Shown: positions 53,480 through 63,965 of the stretch, piece by piece | Layout: each line of letters begins with the position of its first letter | How positions within the stretch are numbered: the stretch's first letter is position 1 | Origin: Phialophora verrucosa | Lineage: Eukaryota > Ascomycota > Eurotiomycetes > Chaetothyriales > Herpotrichiellaceae | Assembly (NCBI GenBank): GCA_002099365.1 | Contig: MSED01000013.1 | Span: forward strand, 1,178,001-1,242,000 | Length of the DNA: 64,000 nt | Direction of reading: 5' to 3' | Notes under the pieces: generated by a model | Database searches by the model: none | Seen by the model: only the letters and a program-made list of their open reading frames with translations | Told to the model about the DNA's origin: nothing | Position numbers and translations under genes: made by a program

Positions 53480-54580
53480 ATGGACGACACTCCGATTTTC
53501 ACAGCAGTCTCCACCTCAGCCAGGCAGCTCTACCTGCTACTCCGCTGCATTGCATTCTCCCAGCGAGCAGAAGTCGAAATCAGTCCACAAGGCATCCAAT
53601 TCTCGGTGGAGGAATCACGTGTTGTCCAAGGTCTGACCTTCCTGGACCAAGCCCTCTTCTCCTCATATAGTTGTAGACTGCCCAGCGACGACGCTGACGC
53701 ATTGCCTACCTTCTCGATCTCACTTACTGCCCTGCTCGAAACTCTACAGATCTTTGGCACGACGGAAACAACCTCTTCGGCGCGGAACCCATATGGTGGC
53801 TTCTCGTCCTCATATGGAAATGCATTCAGCACTCCTGCCCTGGCTCTAGGCGGCACCTGCAGAATATCATACCAAGAGGTCGGTGCGCCTCTCACAATCA
53901 CCATACAGGAGGGGTCGGTGACAACAATTTGTGAGATGAATACGTATGAGGTCGAAGGTCCTTATGGCGGTGACCGTGGCGTTCCGCTGGACCGAAGCAA
54001 GCTGTGTTTGAAGGCCATAATGAGGAGCGCGTGGTTGAATGATGCGATAGCAGAGCTCTCTGGGATGAATCCCAGCGTCTTGGTCGTCAATGTTTCCAAA
54101 CGCTCAGCACCTTATTTCTCCTTGGAAGGTGACGGTGGCCCGTTTGGAAACTGCACGGTAGACTTCACACCGGAGTCGAAGAACGATTCGACGCCGCACG
54201 AAGCAAAAGTGAAAAGACAGCCAATCGTCACAGAGACATTCGTGGTTAGTGCTGCTGCTGGGAGCAACGGCAGGGTTAGACATCGGTACAAATTTGACAT
54301 GATCAAGACAGCATCGAGGGCGATGGCATCGGCTACGAAAGTGAGCGTCCGGCAGGATGAGCAAGGCGTCCTCAGCCTGCAATTTATGATTGACCTGGCT
54401 GATGGTGGTTCTGGTCCACGTGGAGATGACTCCGCGGCTGTCAATGCGCCGCCAAAACCGACCAATGTCGCCTTCGTCGATTTCAAATTTGTTCCTCTTC
54501 TGGATGATGAAGAAACCGAGAGCGAGGCTGAGACCGAGGACGAAGAGTTCGAGGAACACAACGTGGAACTAAGTCCGTGA
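53480..54580 (+). CDS. rad1: RAD1-type DNA-damage checkpoint clamp subunit
   Basis: Single exon, 366 aa, starting 75 bp after OST5. The sequence FTAVSTSARQLYLLLRCIAF with the SPQGIQFSVEESRVVQGLTFL strand pattern is the PCNA-like fold of Rad1/Rec1. Central blocks ICEMNTYE and SAWLNDAIAEL, and later HRYKFDMIKTASRAMASATKV, match the family, and a strongly acidic tail ends the protein (ETESEAETEDEEFEEH). Rad1 forms the 9-1-1 clamp with Rad9 and Hus1, loaded at damaged DNA to activate the ATR-Chk1 pathway. A serine-rich insertion near residues 95-120 (SSARNPYGGFSSSYGN) is a fungal feature. Symbol by family. Confidence 0.9.
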   Translation: MDDTPIFTAVSTSARQLYLLLRCIAFSQRAEVEISPQGIQFSVEESRVVQGLTFLDQALFSSYSCRLPSDDADALPTFSISLTALLETLQIFGTTETTSSARNPYGGFSSSYGNAFSTPALALGGTCRISYQEVGAPLTITIQEGSVTTICEMNTYEVEGPYGGDRGVPLDRSKLCLKAIMRSAWLNDAIAELSGMNPSVLVVNVSKRSAPYFSLEGDGGPFGNCTVDFTPESKNDSTPHEAKVKRQPIVTETFVVSAAAGSNGRVRHRYKFDMIKTASRAMASATKVSVRQDEQGVLSLQFMIDLADGGSGPRGDDSAAVNAPPKPTNVAFVDFKFVPLLDDEETESEAETEDEEFEEHNVELSP

Positions 54581-55041
54581 TTGAGACATACTTGATACCT
54601 TGTCACCCTTCGCATGTCACGTCCTCCTGGATCAAGACTATTTCTTCGGTGCCTTCTCCCGGCCTCGCCCTGTTATCAAGTTGTTTTCCTCCGATTGCTT
54701 TCGGCGTGAACCTTTTTGAGATCTTGCAAAGAGCAGACCCTTTCGGAAGGGGGTTTCAACTCGAAAGTCCAGGGATCTTTTGACGTCAAATCCTCTCATC
54801 TATCTCATCACCTATCTTGGCTTTTTTCAGCTTTACTAGTGCACTCTATCTGATCAAGTATCTTCACGCATCGAGGCTCGACGGTTTTTCGGTGAAGGAC
54901 TCCATCCGCTGTCACCATTCCGATGCTCAACCCGTGCTAACTCGGCTGATGCAGGTCTCACTTCTAGGGTGTCTTACTCACCCTTACACTCCTCGCAACG
55001 AATTACCGCAACTGTCTTTCGACCTTGCCTATCCGAACGAG
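54581..55041. other. Intergenic with possible 5'-UTR intron
   Basis: A branch-point-like CTAAC at 54937-54941 and TGATGCAG ending at 54954 look like the 3' end of an intron, with a possible donor GTATCT at 54858. It would lie in the leader of the next gene. Unconfirmed. Confidence 0.4.
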
Positions 55042-55905
55042 ATGGCGCCTGTTTCAAAGGTCATCATCGGGCCAGTCTCAATTCCCGTCCAGTATAATAT
55101 TTCAGACGCTCAACTCTTCACCCAGAAGTGGTGGGCCGAAGCAACCAAGACGAATTTGTTCTGGACTCAATTCAAGAGGTACACGTCTCGAGGCACTCTC
55201 AACAGAAGAATTGCATTGGCGATCAAGACCGATATCGTGGAAGGTACTCGAGGATTGCAGATCAATTCCAATGTCGCAAAATCCGCTCGAAGGAAAACGA
55301 GACCGAAACAGACGAGGAGGCTAGGGCCTGGAAGTCTACCGTTAAGGTCCGGGATAGAAGAGCAATCAGACTTCGAGTCTGAAGCAGATACCATCGAAAA
55401 AACACCCGAGATCGATGAGACTGGAGATGGAGGAGCCGTATTCTACCAAAGACGTTCTAGAAGCGCTCGTCAGACTGCCGCGTTTCGCCAGGTCGAATGC
55501 ACGCAATCCAACAAATTCTGCACTTTCAACGACGTGAGCATTGAGGAAGACGGCAACTTGCTTTGCGAGGCGTGCAACGGCACTGGACCAGAAGTCGCCG
55601 CCGATAATGTTGCTGTTGAGGTACCCACTCAGCCAGTTGAACTGCTTGAGCCACAAATGGACATGCAGGCCAGCCGATCTACGCAGGCCGAACACCAGAT
55701 CATCAAAGTGGAAGAGGAAGAGCTGAAACTACAAGACAGGTCATCTGCCAGTATTGCGACAACAAAGGCTAAAAGGCAGAGGGAAGATGATGGACGGATT
55801 CTCAAAATCAACGGGGAGGATTGGTTGGTCTATACCGATGAGAAGGGTGAAGAGCATGCGGTCAAGCTCCGAATTCCAAAGAAGGTCAGGATTGAGCTGG
55901 ACTGA
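55042..55905 (+). CDS. Uncharacterised charged protein
   Basis: 287 aa if started at ATG 55042 (context CGAGATGGCG). The same frame is open upstream to another ATG at 54949, but that one overlaps a likely intron end, so I prefer 55042. I do not recognise the family. The N-terminal part (SDAQLFTQKWWAEATKTNLFWTQ) is amphipathic; residues 85-110 are basic (SARRKTRPKQTRR). A pair of cysteines (NKFCTFND and LLCEACNG) could bind a metal. A Glu/Lys-rich segment (EEEELKLQ) and a C-terminal block KINGEDWLVYTDEKGEEH follow. It is probably nuclear from its charge; function unknown. The frame has no obvious intron. Confidence 0.6.
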   Translation: MAPVSKVIIGPVSIPVQYNISDAQLFTQKWWAEATKTNLFWTQFKRYTSRGTLNRRIALAIKTDIVEGTRGLQINSNVAKSARRKTRPKQTRRLGPGSLPLRSGIEEQSDFESEADTIEKTPEIDETGDGGAVFYQRRSRSARQTAAFRQVECTQSNKFCTFNDVSIEEDGNLLCEACNGTGPEVAADNVAVEVPTQPVELLEPQMDMQASRSTQAEHQIIKVEEEELKLQDRSSASIATTKAKRQREDDGRILKINGEDWLVYTDEKGEEHAVKLRIPKKVRIELD

Positions 55906-56545
55906 TGCCCAGGCTGCCCCTTGCCTAGGGCGAGCAGGTGTACGACGAGAGGTTCACAGCAGTGCAATGGTTGAAGAGCTTTCGTGATGCTCAATCTGTT
56001 CTTTTTGCAGGAATCAGACGGTTGGCTTGCTTGGCTTTGGGACCGAAGACTGATTTTGGCTTGCAAAATATTAGAGAGCTGAGAAAGTCGGTTACTTGGG
56101 CTTCAATTGCCACGGAAGGTCCTCCATCGTCTAAGGCCAAGGTATTTCTGACTTCAGTATTATCCTAATCCACGTTCTGTCGTTGTAGAGTATTCTTTGG
56201 TAGGTGGCGAGCTATACTTGGCCTTCGGTCAGCCTGCATTTGCCGCCATTGGCGCCGAGTTGACGTGAGCTTGGGAGTCCTCGTGTTCTTCGGTTAGATG
56301 GCCGTGACTTCACCGGGACATCGCCGACGTCATCGTTATGATTGTTGAGATTCTCCACAGTGGAAAAGAAGGCGGCGGCATCAGCCGCAAACAAAGTCAA
56401 GTCGTCCCTGTATATCTTGACGACAAAGACGTTCCTGGCCTTCATGCATGCTACGGCCATGAGACGGCCCAAAAAGCCCCGACTACAATAACCTCAGCTT
56501 CTCATCACCTCTTCCAAAAAAGACCTCGACTCCCCCTTCGCCACG
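55906..56545. other. Intergenic, promoter of the SSU1-like gene
   Basis: 640 bp without a supported gene. Pyrimidine-rich just before the next ATG. Confidence 0.5.
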
Positions 56546-58081
56546 ATGGCGTCTCCCGCCGAAGACGACGAGACCATGATGCAGCGCATGGCGTCCAACA
56601 ACCCAGCAATGACAATGGTTGCTCCAGCGCAGATGGCCACGCGCTCAGACTTCTCCTCAGGCCGTCTTCGACGAAGTAACACGACAGCGACGAGCCAGAG
56701 TCTAGCAAGAAGAATCACTTCGAGATCAGATCCCGCCGGCGACGGACTATCACCCATCACCACCGGCGACTTCGGAGAAGAAGGGAAATCTCCCCCCGCC
56801 GACAACGGAATGACTGTGTCAACTTCGAAGTATGATGTTGGTTGGAGGAGGGTTGTCCGTAATTTCAGCCCGTCGTGGTTCTCGGTGACGATGGGAACGG
56901 GCATCTGCTCTCTCTTACTGATTACGATCCCGTGGAAGGCCGCATGGCTCTACTGGCTGAGCGTCGCATTCTTCGTGCTCAACTCCGTCCTCTTTAGCCT
57001 TGCGCTCATTCTCTCCCTCCTGCGATATACACTCTACCCGGAGATTTGGAGCGTCATGATCAAGGATCCCACCATGTCACTCTTCCTCGGGACCTTCCCG
57101 ATGGGTTTCGCCACGTTGGTCGAGTCCTGGATCTTTCTATGCTGCCCCTATTGGGGCTACTGGTCCGTCTGGGTGGCGTGGTTGGCGTGGATGCTCGACG
57201 TGGTCATCGCCGTTGCCGTCACTGTTTCGCTCCCCTTCCTGCTGATGAGCCAGCGCGACCAGCACGGGCTGGAAAGAATCACCGCGGCGCAGTTACTGCC
57301 CATTGCCGCCACCATCGTTGCGTCCGGAACTGGCAGCGAAGTGGCCGAGTTGCTCTCCTCGCCGGACCACGCGTTCGGCACCATCCTCGCCTCCTACGTG
57401 CTCTGGGGCTTGGCTACTCCTCTCTCCATGACCGTGCTGGTCATGTACTACCAGCGGCTGGCACTCTACAAACTTCCTCCCCGGGAGGTCGTCGTCTCGT
57501 CATTCCTCCCGATCGGGCCGCTGGGGATGGGCGGCTACACTATCATGTACTTGGGCAAGGTCTCCCGCGAGGTGTTCCCGAGAGTGGAGCTCTTTCACGA
57601 TCTAATCATAGCCGGGGACATCGTATACGTACTTGGAGTGTTTGTCGGCTTGATCATGTGGGGTTTTGGGCTCTGTTGGCTAATCTTTGCCGTCGCGACA
57701 ATCTACTCAACGAGGCCATTTCCCTTCAACATGGGCTGGTAAGTTCGCCCTCGATCAACGCGAGAGATCCCATCTTCGCCGGTCAATTTTCTAACATCTC
57801 TATCTAGGTGGGGTTTCACATTTCCGCTGGGCGTCTACGCCATATCCACCATGACCTTCGGCGTGGAGTTTCCGAGCATGTTCTTCAAGGTGTTTGGCAC
57901 GATTTTGAGCGTGGCTGTTATTCTGCTTTGGTGCGTCGTGGCTACAGGGACGGCAAAGGGAGCGTGGAGCGGAGACTTGTTCTACGCCGTGTGTCTCAAG
58001 AATTTGCCGCCCAAGACAACCAGTGGCGATGCAAAGACCGGTGCAAATGTGGAGGATGGGGAGAAATTAGTTGCCAGTTGA
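56546..58081 (+). CDS. ssu1: Sulfite efflux pump, SSU1-like (TDT family)
   Basis: Exons 56546-57738 and 57808-58081 (69-nt intron; junction restores PFNMG-WWGFTFPLGVYA) give 488 aa. The signature FSPSWFSVTMGTGICS opens ten membrane helices; VASGTGSEVAELL, MGGYTIMYLGK and GFTFPLGVYAISTMTFG are typical SSU1 blocks. The family exports sulfite in yeast and filamentous fungi; dermatophytes use it during keratin breakdown. A long cytosolic N-terminus (about 105 residues, Ser/Thr/Met-rich) is of unknown role. Compared with the TDT protein at 33699, this one keeps the MGTG motif and looks like a true SSU1. Confidence 0.9.
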
Positions 58082-59706
58082 GTTCTTCAGAGAGGACAGG
58101 TTAAAACTCGATCTTAGTTCCATGTCTTTCGAAAAAGATTACTCCTTGCGCGCACAGGCATCCTCTGCATAGTTCCTGGCTCCTGGTGCGTTCGTCATGC
58201 ATCAAGATCCCCCGGAGGACTGTCTCTGCTGGCTCGATCGCGGACCGTCGAAATGGTCCAACGTCCAACAGCGAGCATTTCCCCGTGCGGAAGTGGCAGA
58301 CCCGTAGACGTCTTGTTCTCTCTGTGGCTAGAAATGCACATTCTAGATGCTTCTGATTACGTATCATATCCTACCTTCTCTGCAACACAGCGAACGACGC
58401 GAGAATCAGTATTGTAAAGACGAAGGCCTTGGCTGCGGATGAAGATGCGGATCAAAGAAAAAGTGATCCGGTCGTGCCGGTAAAGCCATTCTATGGCCAG
58501 TAATCCCCACCGACAGTCGACAAAAAAAAATATCTGACCTTTGAAGCAGGTAACAGAGGAGAATGAGGTCCTACCCGGCTACGCAAATTAGAATGGTGGA
58601 TTATCTCGGAATAGTAACTTTTCAACTCACGTTCGAACCGGGGTTGCCGGAATAAATTATCTTCAAAATCCGGAGTGATCACCACTACACTATAGAACCG
58701 ATTTTTGACCATAAATTTGGAGTTAAGAAAATATGAAGTGATGTTTTTCCAGGATGACTAATGCTGCTTGGATTGAGGCAAGTCGCCCGAGAATTTAGCG
58801 CCTCGGCTTGTGTTAGAATCGAGGCTTCTAGGGGGATTGACCACTTCTAGGGACACCAACAGTCGGCACCTGTCGTGACACGGGAGTAAATCCATAGGGC
58901 TCAAACGGTGTCGCCATTTTTGTCGTGGGCGTTGTTTCAGCAGGTTTACTTTCTCTCTAGACTGTGCAGGTAAGAATACACTTGGAGTTGGCTCGATGCT
59001 CTATGGAGAATGTCTCCCACAGCCAACAATCTGCGACCGACACTGGCTTTCCCCCTCGGTTGCGGCGAGAGAATCATCGATCTCGATATGGCCCGAGTTC
59101 AAGCCCGGACATACGGTCCTTCTCCTGCAAAAACTCAGTCCATAAGTACAGAGACTCGGACGCTGTAATGCTGCAGCGGACCATGACAGTGAATGCCATA
59201 CAGCTCCTTGCCAAATGCATCCCCATCGAGACTTTGCAAGGTAGATATCAGTTGAGCTTGCACAACATCGCCCGTTTGGACGTTTGTTCAAGGCAACGGT
59301 TTCAACGTGTGCGTCGACCCTTGATGACGTCCGCGACTGCGCATTACAGAGGATCTAACACCCATGGTGGTTCGTGGATAGACGACCCTGGTCCCGCGCC
59401 TCGTCCCTGTACACTTATTTCGTTCTCGTTGAAAGATATCGATGAAGGTATGTCTCCCGGCTTCGGACCTGCGCCTCTGGGCGTTTCCTGGCTCTCCTGC
59501 GAAGCGTTTGATCGACACTGCGTGGAGCCGCAATGTCGGAGTCTAGATATGAGTCACGACATGGCCCGAGACCACTTCCCTATGGCGATTCATCATCCAA
59601 CTATAGAATACCTCTCCACTTCATCTCGGCCCAGTCCTTCAGATATTTAGACTACCACCACTAAAGGGTCTATCGAATCGCACCTGAGCCCGTGACACTG
59701 CGCGAA
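58082..59706. other. Intergenic with decayed tRNA
   Basis: 1.6 kb between the SSU1-like and GNAT genes. A 228-codon open frame at 58964-59650 has no ATG-based conserved features and I do not support it. The tRNA-like relic lies at 58626-58699. Confidence 0.45.
58626..58699 (-). pseudogene. tRNA-Gln(TTG)-like relic with a 10-nt intron
   Basis: The minus strand begins GGTTCTATAGTGTAGTGG, the usual start of fungal tRNA-Gln. The D arm pairs (GTG/CAC). An anticodon stem CCGGA/TCCGG encloses TTTTGA (anticodon TTG), with 10 nt after position 37 that fit a small intron. The T loop GGTTCGAAC is present, but the 3' T stem and acceptor (GTGAGTTGAAAAG) no longer pair with the 5' ends. The gene is therefore probably dead. 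Fold inspected by eye. Confidence 0.5.
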
Positions 59707-60279
59707 ATGTCCTCGACTTCGGATCCTGAATTGCCCCTCCGTACCTGGTCGAAAGACGACAAGTATTTTGTCTCAACGGATCCCTTGCTCATCCCCCTCG
59801 ACGCACTCAACGCCGACATATTCGGTGCCAGCGATTTCACATGGGGTGCCCCGTTACCCGAGGAGCAACTGCGGACATTGGTCCACCGATCGTTGTGTTT
59901 CGGGCTATATGAACTTGAACGTCCCCACCAACACCAATACCCACACCAGCAATTACGTTCCCAGCACCCGCAGTCGCAACCACAGCCGCAACAGCCTCGG
60001 CGAAGATTGATCGGCTTCGCCCGCTTCATCACAGACCTCGTGACCGTGAATTACCTGACGGATGTATACATCTTGCGTGGATATCGGTCCCGAGGACTGG
60101 GCATCTGGCTGATGAGGTGCATCGACGAGGTCTTCGCCTCAATGCCGCATCTCAGAGGCATGATCCTGATCGCGGACAGAGGGAGCCCACCCGAGGCATT
60201 CTACAGGAAGTATCTCGCCATGGGGGACTTGGGGGGCAGAGCGTTCTGTATGGATCGCAAGAGACAGGGCGCGACATAG
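59707..60279 (+). CDS. GNAT-family N-acetyltransferase with Gln/His/Pro-rich insert
   Basis: 190 aa from ATG 59707. The core reads LIGFARFITDLVTVNYLTDV, then the acetyl-CoA loop RGYRSRGLGIWLM, and MILIADRGSPPEAFYRK. This is the small GNAT fold of fungal proteins acting on unknown small molecules. Between strands 2 and 3 sits a low-complexity run (residues about 75-103: HQHQYPHQQL, PQSQPQPQQP), probably a surface loop. The upstream GTG in the same frame is not a convincing start. Substrate unknown. Confidence 0.75.
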   Translation: MSSTSDPELPLRTWSKDDKYFVSTDPLLIPLDALNADIFGASDFTWGAPLPEEQLRTLVHRSLCFGLYELERPHQHQYPHQQLRSQHPQSQPQPQQPRRRLIGFARFITDLVTVNYLTDVYILRGYRSRGLGIWLMRCIDEVFASMPHLRGMILIADRGSPPEAFYRKYLAMGDLGGRAFCMDRKRQGAT

Positions 60280-60853
60280 ACAGCCTCTCCAATGTCTAGC
60301 GCCGATGCATGAGGAGTAATGTCCTAGTGCGAAGGCGTGTCGTGCGCGCCTCGAGACTCTGGGGGCGGCAGTGAAGACTTTTCTGCGCCTTCTCAGATCG
60401 GCATCCCGATATAGAGATTGTGTTATGACTTCCCTTCTCGAGCGGTATCAGAATACAATCACCACATGGCACACTGCCGTCGGTGGGTGGAACAGATTCC
60501 ATACGCGGTGCATTGTACTCTGCGAGATCATTTACGGGGCGTGTGGAGACGTGTCATACCATATTCCAGAATATATTAGTGTGTCCACTGTTGCATCCAG
60601 AATATGAACCTTGACCTACACAAACTACTGTAGAAACCGCACTACGGCGGTGCTGTGTGATCACTCGTGATCGCCGATCTTGCACAGCCTCGTTTCTATG
60701 CATTCCATTCCAGAAATCCAAGAGAATGGGGAATTAATTAATTGATTGCTTAATGACGCTAGCCTCACTCGAGGATTTACTGATCCTTGGGCTTTTTTTT
60801 TTTTTTTTTTGTTTCGTAGATTCGTGGCTTCATTGCGTCGTCATTATTTACGT
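60280..60853. other. Convergent intergenic region with poly-T run
   Basis: Between the 3' ends of the GNAT and carboxylesterase genes; no gene seen. It contains an 18-nt T run at 60793-60810. Confidence 0.5.
60793..60810 (+). repeat. Homopolymer of 18 T
   Basis: Eighteen uninterrupted T in 3'-flanking sequence; length may be unreliable in assemblies. Confidence 0.8.
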
Positions 60854-62765
60854 CTAATGCGCTAGGGCATCATAGATGGCCTGATACAAACCACATCGTT
60901 TGTCCACCAGGTCTGTCTGCGTCCGATTCAGCACGGTCAAGTACGGACCCGATGCCTTTGGCCCGTCTTCCACCCTCACGCCCCCGCCCAGCACACCCGT
61001 CGCGTTGGGACCCTTGGGCCATGCCTTCCAATTGTACGGATCCTTGGCGAACTCGGCCCAGATGTGCTGCACGTAGCGGGACAGGGCTTCCTGGAAGACC
61101 GTGGCGTTGGGGACCGGGTAGGTGCCGAGAACGATGCCGATCTCGCTGCTGTGGTAGACCCCGGCGTCGGGGAAGATGTCGGTGTCTAGAAGGGAGAGGG
61201 TCGGAAGTGGTTAGCACGTGCTGCTGGATATAGGAAGTCGAGGAAGGAGAATAATAAATTAATGCACAAGGAGGCGGGCGAATGAAAGGGGGAAGGCTGC
61301 CATGGGACTAACTCACTGGGAAAACTGGCGTTATAGTAGTATCTCCAGCTTGGGATGTCGACCTGGGAGGACTCCAGGTGCACGAGCCGCGCGGGACACT
61401 GGAAAATGAAGTCCCCGTACAGGGCGCCGAGTTGTTCCAGCGGGCTCGTGAAGGTGCCTGTGTATACCCCGGACCCGGGCGGGCCGCCGATCGGGTATGC
61501 CGCGAGGAGATCGGAGATCTGCTGGTCCGTGGCGGTGGGGAAAAGGCCACGGATGAATGACGAAGAGTCGTTGGCGCTGACTGAGTAGAGACGGCCTTCG
61601 TCTGCGTTGGTGCCGCCCAATATGGGCACGCGGGCGATCTTGGAGTCCTCAGGAGTCGAGTTCAGGCGGTTCGACCGGGCGGCATACGCACTGGTGACGT
61701 TGTCGAAGACCGGTGGCCACGATAGGCGGTTGTGTTCGTTGTACGACTTGATGGTCGTTGCCGGGACGGCACGCATACAGGCAAGAACGTCTGCCGCTGA
61801 TGAACAGTTCATGGCGCCAACGAGGGTGTTCCAGGACGTCGAGTAGTTTGCCGGAACGCCACGGTATGTGGCTGTTCCGGACTCCATGATTGCCGCCCGG
61901 AAGGTCAGCGGGTTGGGCGGCTGGGTGATCAATGCGTCGACGCTCTGGGCTCCGGCGCTCTCGCCGAAGATGGTGACTTTATCAGGATCGCCTCCAAATG
62001 CAGCTATGTTCCGCTGTACCCATTCGAGTGCGAGTCGTTGATCCAGCCATCTTCAGCGGTGCGTTAGCCGACCCGTAGACATCATGCAATTGTCAGGGAA
62101 CTCACCCCGGATTATTCTGTGTGATAGGTATTTGAGGCGAACCGGGGAATCCAAATACGTTCGTGCGCTACCAAGGTCAGCATGAGCATCAACCTCGCCG
62201 GGCCTGGGGTAGTCGCTGAGAGCTGGCAGAAACTCACATAATTCACCACCACAACAATGACATCCTCGTGCGCAGCCAACGTAGACCCATCGTAGTGCGG
62301 AAGTGAATTCGAGCCGTACAGCAGACCCCCACCGTAGAACCATACCATGACAGCCTTCGGTTTCGTCTCGTCCTTGGCGATGGGGACGTAGACGCAGGCG
62401 CTTAGACAATCCTCACTTTCCTGCGGTGCAGGTGTGTTGAACCATTGCAGGATCAAATTTCGGCGACCTTCGGGATAGTTGAACTGCTGAACGCAAGCCG
62501 GGCCGTACTTGGATGCGTCGAACGGTGTCTTCCATGGCACTGGCGACTTCGGTGGGCCCCATCGCACGGGTTTCCCAGCGAAAGGGACGCCCAGAAAGGC
62601 GTTGAGTCCTAGCCCTGTAGAACTCTCATTCTTGGTAATGCCTACCACGACGCCAGAGTCAATCGTAACCGTGGGACGGCCACTACTGGCTGGAAGGGCC
62701 GAAGCTGTCAAGGGAAACAGGATAAATGAAAGCAAGGTGGCGGTGAGAGCAGCTGCTCGAGCCAT
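60854..62765 (-). CDS. Secreted type-B carboxylesterase/lipase
   Basis: Exons 62765-62238, 62167-62106, 62050-61317 and 61185-60854 (introns 70, 55 and 131 nt) give 551 aa. A signal peptide opens the protein (MARAAALTATLLSFILFPLTASALP). The alpha/beta hydrolase fold has the oxyanion block VMVWFYGGGLLYGS, catalytic Ser228 in FGESAGAQS, Glu348 in GGTNADEG and the likely catalytic His453 in VYHSSEIG. Disulfide cysteines occur around SEDCLSACVYV. The family hydrolyses esters (lipids, feruloyl and other esters); substrate unknown. The four junctions were chosen because each joins family sequence (NY-RTNVFGFPG; NNPG-WLDQRLALEW; ASFP-NTDIFPDAG). The ORF is intact, so a secreted enzyme is expected. 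Confidence 0.9.
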
Positions 62766-63380
62766 GGTGAACGGATGGGAAGTTGAGTGACTTCCGAACG
62801 TACTCGACAGGTCGGTCGATCTCAGCTATATAGGACCATTGCGACCGTGAGCTTTCCTTACCTGTTCCTGACCGAGCTGTAGGTACCCTTAGGCAATGAA
62901 CTGCAACGCTGCCAGGCACCGGTGGACAAGCTGCACTGCAGATCCTTTGGAGATATGCCGAACATCGAGTGACAGTGCGGGGTGCAGGAATCCTTGCGGC
63001 CCCCAAGGCACAACGCTTGCAAGGGTGTGAACCACAAGTCAGAATGCATGCCGTCCGAGTTCTGGTTAATGTGCGTGACTTGTGACTTGTATGCGGGGGC
63101 CACAGAGTGAAGAGAAGGAAAGCTATGCTGAAAGAAAGGGCTTGGCTGCAGTGAGACGGGCCTGTGCCAATGTAAGCTAGAGTTTGATGAGTGACGGATG
63201 TGGTCACCACGAAGTGTCAGGTATCAACGACCGAGGGCTCCTCGGCACGGCATGTAAATAGCGAAGGCTGGGCAGTTATGTCTTATGCTGAATTTGACAG
63301 GGCACGATCGGCTAGAGCGTCAAGAGTAGTGCCGTTCATGTCATCTCGATTTTCGCTACGTACTCCATATGTGAGCTCGA
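62766..63380. other. Promoter region of carboxylesterase and 3' flank of cupin gene
   Basis: 615 bp, no gene supported. Both neighbours are on the minus strand. Confidence 0.5.
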
Positions 63381-63965
63381 TCACACTCCTCCGGTGGGAT
63401 GAGTAGGATCCACCCATTTCACCTGTTCTGGATCTTCCACCGGGACGAGGTCTGGGATATTTACAGCCACGGCCGAGTCATCGCTCCTCATCAGGACGCA
63501 TTCCAGCTCCTCGTCCTCCTTGGCATTGATTTCCTGGTGTGGCACGTATGGTGGCACGTAGATGAAGTCGCCGGGCCCAGCCTCCGCAGTAAACTGCAGC
63601 TTGTCGCCCCATCTCATTCGCGCCTTGCCCTTGACGACGTAGATGACGCTTTCCAAATGGCCGTGGTGATGCGCTCCAGTCTTGGCATTGGGATGTATTT
63701 TCACAGTGCCGGCCCAGAGCTTCTGCGCTCCAACGCGAGCGTTCGTGATGGCCGCGGCACGGTTCATACCAGGTGTCTGAGGTGTATTGGTATCTAAACT
63801 TCCTGCGGGGATCACCCGAACGCCGCTCTCCTTCCAATCATCTGGTGGTTGATCGTCTGAAGAGGTGGCTTGGAAGAGATGAGCAGGTCCAGAATGAGAG
63901 TGGTCATGACCGTGAGAATGGTCGTGGGAATGGCCATGAGAATGAGAGTGTTGGTGGTCGGACAT
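63381..63965 (-). CDS. Cupin-domain protein with His-rich N-terminus
   Basis: 194 aa from ATG 63965; an in-frame GTG slightly upstream is not needed. Residues 1-25 are almost entirely His/Ser/Gly/Asp (HSHSHGHSHDHSHGHDHSHS), a likely metal-binding stretch. The single cupin barrel has motif 1 GAHHHGHLESVIYVVKGKA (three His and Glu as metal ligands) and motif 2 PGDFIYVPPYVPHQEIN with the second ligand His. This is the germin-like cupin_2 fold, found in oxygenases, isomerases and binding proteins. The His-rich head suggests it stores or takes up zinc, nickel or copper, but this is inference. Its promoter lies beyond the right edge. Confidence 0.85.
   Translation of the reverse strand: MSDHQHSHSHGHSHDHSHGHDHSHSGPAHLFQATSSDDQPPDDWKESGVRVIPAGSLDTNTPQTPGMNRAAAITNARVGAQKLWAGTVKIHPNAKTGAHHHGHLESVIYVVKGKARMRWGDKLQFTAEAGPGDFIYVPPYVPHQEINAKEDEELECVLMRSDDSAVAVNIPDLVPVEDPEQVKWVDPTHPTGGV

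Noticed and set aside
57046..57807. Open frame of 253 codons overlapping the SSU1-like gene
   Set aside because: Same-strand shadow in another frame; membrane helices occur only in the main frame.
58964..59650. Open frame of 228 codons between SSU1-like and GNAT genes
   Set aside because: No recognisable motif, low-complexity character, no sign of introns or conservation; left as intergenic.
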